Source of the DNA: SHWB01 sp050246875
GTDB taxonomy: Bacteria > Pseudomonadota > Alphaproteobacteria > UBA6615
Direction of reading: 5' to 3'
NCBI GenBank assembly: GCA_050246875.1
Contig: JBFWVF010000023.1
Coordinates: 1 to 7,955, forward strand
DNA: 7,955 bases
Position numbers and translations under genes: made by a program. The notes under the pieces are model-generated. The model worked only from the letters and a program-made list of their open reading frames with translations, had not been told where the DNA came from and ran no database searches. This document shows, piece by piece, positions 5,890 to 7,955 of the stretch. Position 1 is the first letter of the stretch; each line of letters opens with the position of its first letter.

Positions 5890-7955
5890 CTACGGCGCGC
5901 CGGTGACGACGAACCCGGCCCAGTAGAACGGATGGCGGTGCTCGCGTGAGGCGATGAGCGCGCGGGCCGCGGCGCGCATGGCGCCGGCCACACGGCCCGG
6001 CGCGGCCGGCCCCGCCCCGCGACGTGCGGTCACCAGCGACCGATGCAGCGCGAGCATCAGCTCCGTCGTGCTCGCCGAGTCCACCTCCCACAGGCTCACC
6101 ACCGCCGTGGACGCGCCCGCCGCGAAGAGCGACCACGTGAGGCCGACGACGCCTTCGCCACCACCGTCCGCGCCGCGGGCGCTCTCGCATGCCGAGAGCA
6201 CCGCGAGGTCAGCCGTCAGCGGCAGGTTCGCCACCTCCCACGCCTCGAGGCGGCCGTCGCGGGCCGGGTCGACGGCGCCGGCGTCGCCCCCGAGCGCGAC
6301 GAACGAGTACATCGGGCTCGACCGCACGAGCTCACCGTGGGTCGCGATGTGCAGCACGCCGGCGCTGGTGGCCGCCGAGCGGAGCGCCGTCTCGGTGGCG
6401 GCCGGACCGGTCAGCACCACGCTGCCGGAGCCGTACATCGTGGCCAGGGCGCGCACCTCGCGGGCCGCGTTCGGCAGCCGGGTACCGGGGCCGGTCGCAC
6501 CGGCCGGGTCGCCGACGGCCACCAGCCCTCCGCCCGCCGGCCCGCGGCGTGCCCGCCGTTCCTCCAGCCGGTAGAGCGCCGACACGGACGGGGCGTAGCT
6601 CACGGCATGGTCTTCGATCAGGAAGCGTCCGCCGGGTGAGAGCAGCGCCTGGAACGGCAGGTTCCACAGTGCGCCGTCGGCTACGATGACCACGGGCCCG
6701 GCCCCCCGGAGGGCGCCGCTCGCCGGGCCGAGCAGCAGATCGTAGAGAGACCGGGCTTCGGCGGCGAACGCGAGGTCACGCCGGCCGAGCTGGCTGCGAA
6801 ACGCCTCGGCGCGCCGCCACAGCGCCTCCCGCGTGACGCGGATCTCGGCCACGCGGACCAGCGGCCGGTGCTCCCGGGTTCGCGATACGGTGACAAGCCG
6901 CGTCCGGTCGGCGCCCGTCATGAATGAGAGGACCACCGCGTCCGGCGGCAGCGCCGCCACGGCCGTCTCCAGCGGGACGACGGGCGCTTCGCCGCGGCCG
7001 AAGGCCAGGTCCGGCAGTGCCCCGAACGTCTCGAACTGCCACTCCTCCCGTGCGCGCCGCGCCTGCGCCAGCTCGGCGTCGAGCGCCGCGAGCTCACCGG
7101 ATCGCGCGGCGCCGGCCGCGGCCGCGTCATCGCGGCGCGCGCTGAGCGTCGTCACCGCGGCGTCAAGCGCGGCCTCGCGCGCCCGTTGCGCGGGCGTCAG
7201 CAAGCCGACGATCGGCCGGCCGCCCGCGATCAGGTCGAGCAGCACCCGGGCCCGGGCGCGCTCCATCACCGCGAACGCGTCCTCCGTGCGGCCCGCCGAG
7301 GCGTGCAGTGCGGCGAGCTCGTAGTAGGGCGTCGTCTTCTCCTGGAAGAACCGCCGCGCATCCTCCGCGCCACCCGCGACCTGCTGCCGGCCCCGCTCGA
7401 TCTCCGCGATGGACGCCGTGAAGGCGGCAGCGGCGTCGTCCAGGCGTCCGAGGCTCGCGTGTGCCGAGCCGAGCAGGCTCAGGCTGGCCCAGAGTCCGGG
7501 CCCGAAGCCGATGGCGCGCGCGATCGCCGTCGCGCGTGTCGCGTGGGGCAGTGCGGTGGCCGGCTGTCCGGTCACCAGCTCCAACCTGGCCATCTCCAGC
7601 AGCGTGTCGGCCTGTCCGGCGCGGTTGCCGCTCTTCTCCTGGATGGCGAGCGCGGCCGCCAGGGCCGGTCGCGCCTCGTTCCAGTTCCGCGCGAGGATGG
7701 CCGCGCGCCCGCGCGCCTGCCAGAGGTCGCCGAGCAGCACGGGATCGCCGAAGCGCTCCGCGAGCGGCTGCGCGGCCTCGAGCACCGGGAGCGCCTCGGC
7801 CGCACGGCCCCGCGCGATGTGGACGAGCGCGATGTCGATGGCCCCGCCGACCTGCAACTGGAGATTCCCGAGCCGCCGTCCGACGTCCAGCGCCCGTTCG
7901 AATCGCGCGAGGGCCTGGTCGAGGCTGCCCTGCCGCAGGTGAATCGAGCCGATGT
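5890..7955 (-). CDS. TPR-CHAT caspase-like protease (5' end beyond window)
   Basis: The frame is open to the window edge and 687 C-terminal residues are visible; a TTG at 7857 is internal, because TPR sequence continues upstream of it. Residues 1 to about 245 (numbered from the edge) form about six TPR-like units of roughly 40 residues (LDQALARFERAL, LDDAAAAFTASI and similar). A charged helical linker follows (about 250-305). The C-terminal CHAT domain contains ADGALWNLPFQALL (425-438), the catalytic His in HIATHGE (His539, codon 6339-6337), and the catalytic Cys in VLSACES (Cys589, codon 6189-6187). It ends with GEGVVGLTWSLFAAGASTAV, SLWEVD and the closing HPFYWAGFVVTG. CHAT domains are clan CD cysteine peptidases related to caspases and separases; TPRs bind partners or substrates. 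Both dyad residues and surrounding motifs are intact, so activity is expected. Substrate and localisation are unknown, as the N terminus is missing. It converges with the anti-sigma-like gene. Confidence 0.93.
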   Translation of the reverse strand, partial: IGSIHLRQGSLDQALARFERALDVGRRLGNLQLQVGGAIDIALVHIARGRAAEALPVLEAAQPLAERFGDPVLLGDLWQARGRAAILARNWNEARPALAAALAIQEKSGNRAGQADTLLEMARLELVTGQPATALPHATRATAIARAIGFGPGLWASLSLLGSAHASLGRLDDAAAAFTASIAEIERGRQQVAGGAEDARRFFQEKTTPYYELAALHASAGRTEDAFAVMERARARVLLDLIAGGRPIVGLLTPAQRAREAALDAAVTTLSARRDDAAAAGAARSGELAALDAELAQARRAREEWQFETFGALPDLAFGRGEAPVVPLETAVAALPPDAVVLSFMTGADRTRLVTVSRTREHRPLVRVAEIRVTREALWRRAEAFRSQLGRRDLAFAAEARSLYDLLLGPASGALRGAGPVVIVADGALWNLPFQALLSPGGRFLIEDHAVSYAPSVSALYRLEERRARRGPAGGGLVAVGDPAGATGPGTRLPNAAREVRALATMYGSGSVVLTGPAATETALRSAATSAGVLHIATHGELVRSSPMYSFVALGGDAGAVDPARDGRLEAWEVANLPLTADLAVLSACESARGADGGGEGVVGLTWSLFAAGASTAVVSLWEVDSASTTELMLALHRSLVTARRGAGPAAPGRVAGAMRAAARALIASREHRHPFYWAGFVVTGAP

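Noticed and set aside
7855..7857. TTG as the start codon of the CHAT gene
   Set aside because: The reading frame continues upstream to the window edge with TPR-like sequence (LDQALARFERAL), so the true start lies outside the window.

Overview
This is a high-GC, densely coding bacterial window. It holds four complete protein genes and two genes cut by the window edges. No rRNA, tRNA, insertion sequence, prophage or CRISPR array is visible. The gene set suggests a soil Acidobacteriota, perhaps Vicinamibacteria-like: a DUF1800/DUF1501 pair, an HAF-repeat secreted protein, an atypical sigma-like protein with a zinc-finger anti-sigma, and a TPR-CHAT protease. This is an inference from gene content only; Planctomycetota or Myxococcota are not excluded.

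Left part (1-3600, minus strand): an HAF-repeat secreted protein (2479-3600), then a DUF1800 protein (65-2338), then the first ten codons of a probable DUF1501 gene (1-30) 34 bases downstream. The two complete products carry export signals and the fragment starts like a Tat substrate, so this half appears devoted to exported or surface proteins. The DUF1800 protein is extended at its N terminus by two tandem beta-sandwich-like domains.

Centre (3601-3772): a 172-base divergent intergenic region with an AT-richer island and a perfect inverted repeat. An 11-base word inside this repeat, CGGTAATACGC, recurs in the next intergenic gap of the plus-strand operon.

Right part (3773-7955): a plus-strand pair encodes a noncanonical sigma-70-like protein (3773-4792) and a single-pass membrane anti-sigma-like protein (4851-5870). 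The latter has an HxxxCxxC zinc motif, a membrane segment, an Fn3-like domain and a TPR-like tail. Converging on it, 19 bases away, is a TPR-CHAT caspase-like protease (5890-7955, minus, 5' end outside the window) with its His/Cys dyad intact. Together they could form a regulated-proteolysis signalling module. The sequence supports the individual parts; the functional link between protease and sigma/anti-sigma pair is a hypothesis, analogous to the TPR-CHAT/Csx30/sigma arrangement of type III-E CRISPR systems.
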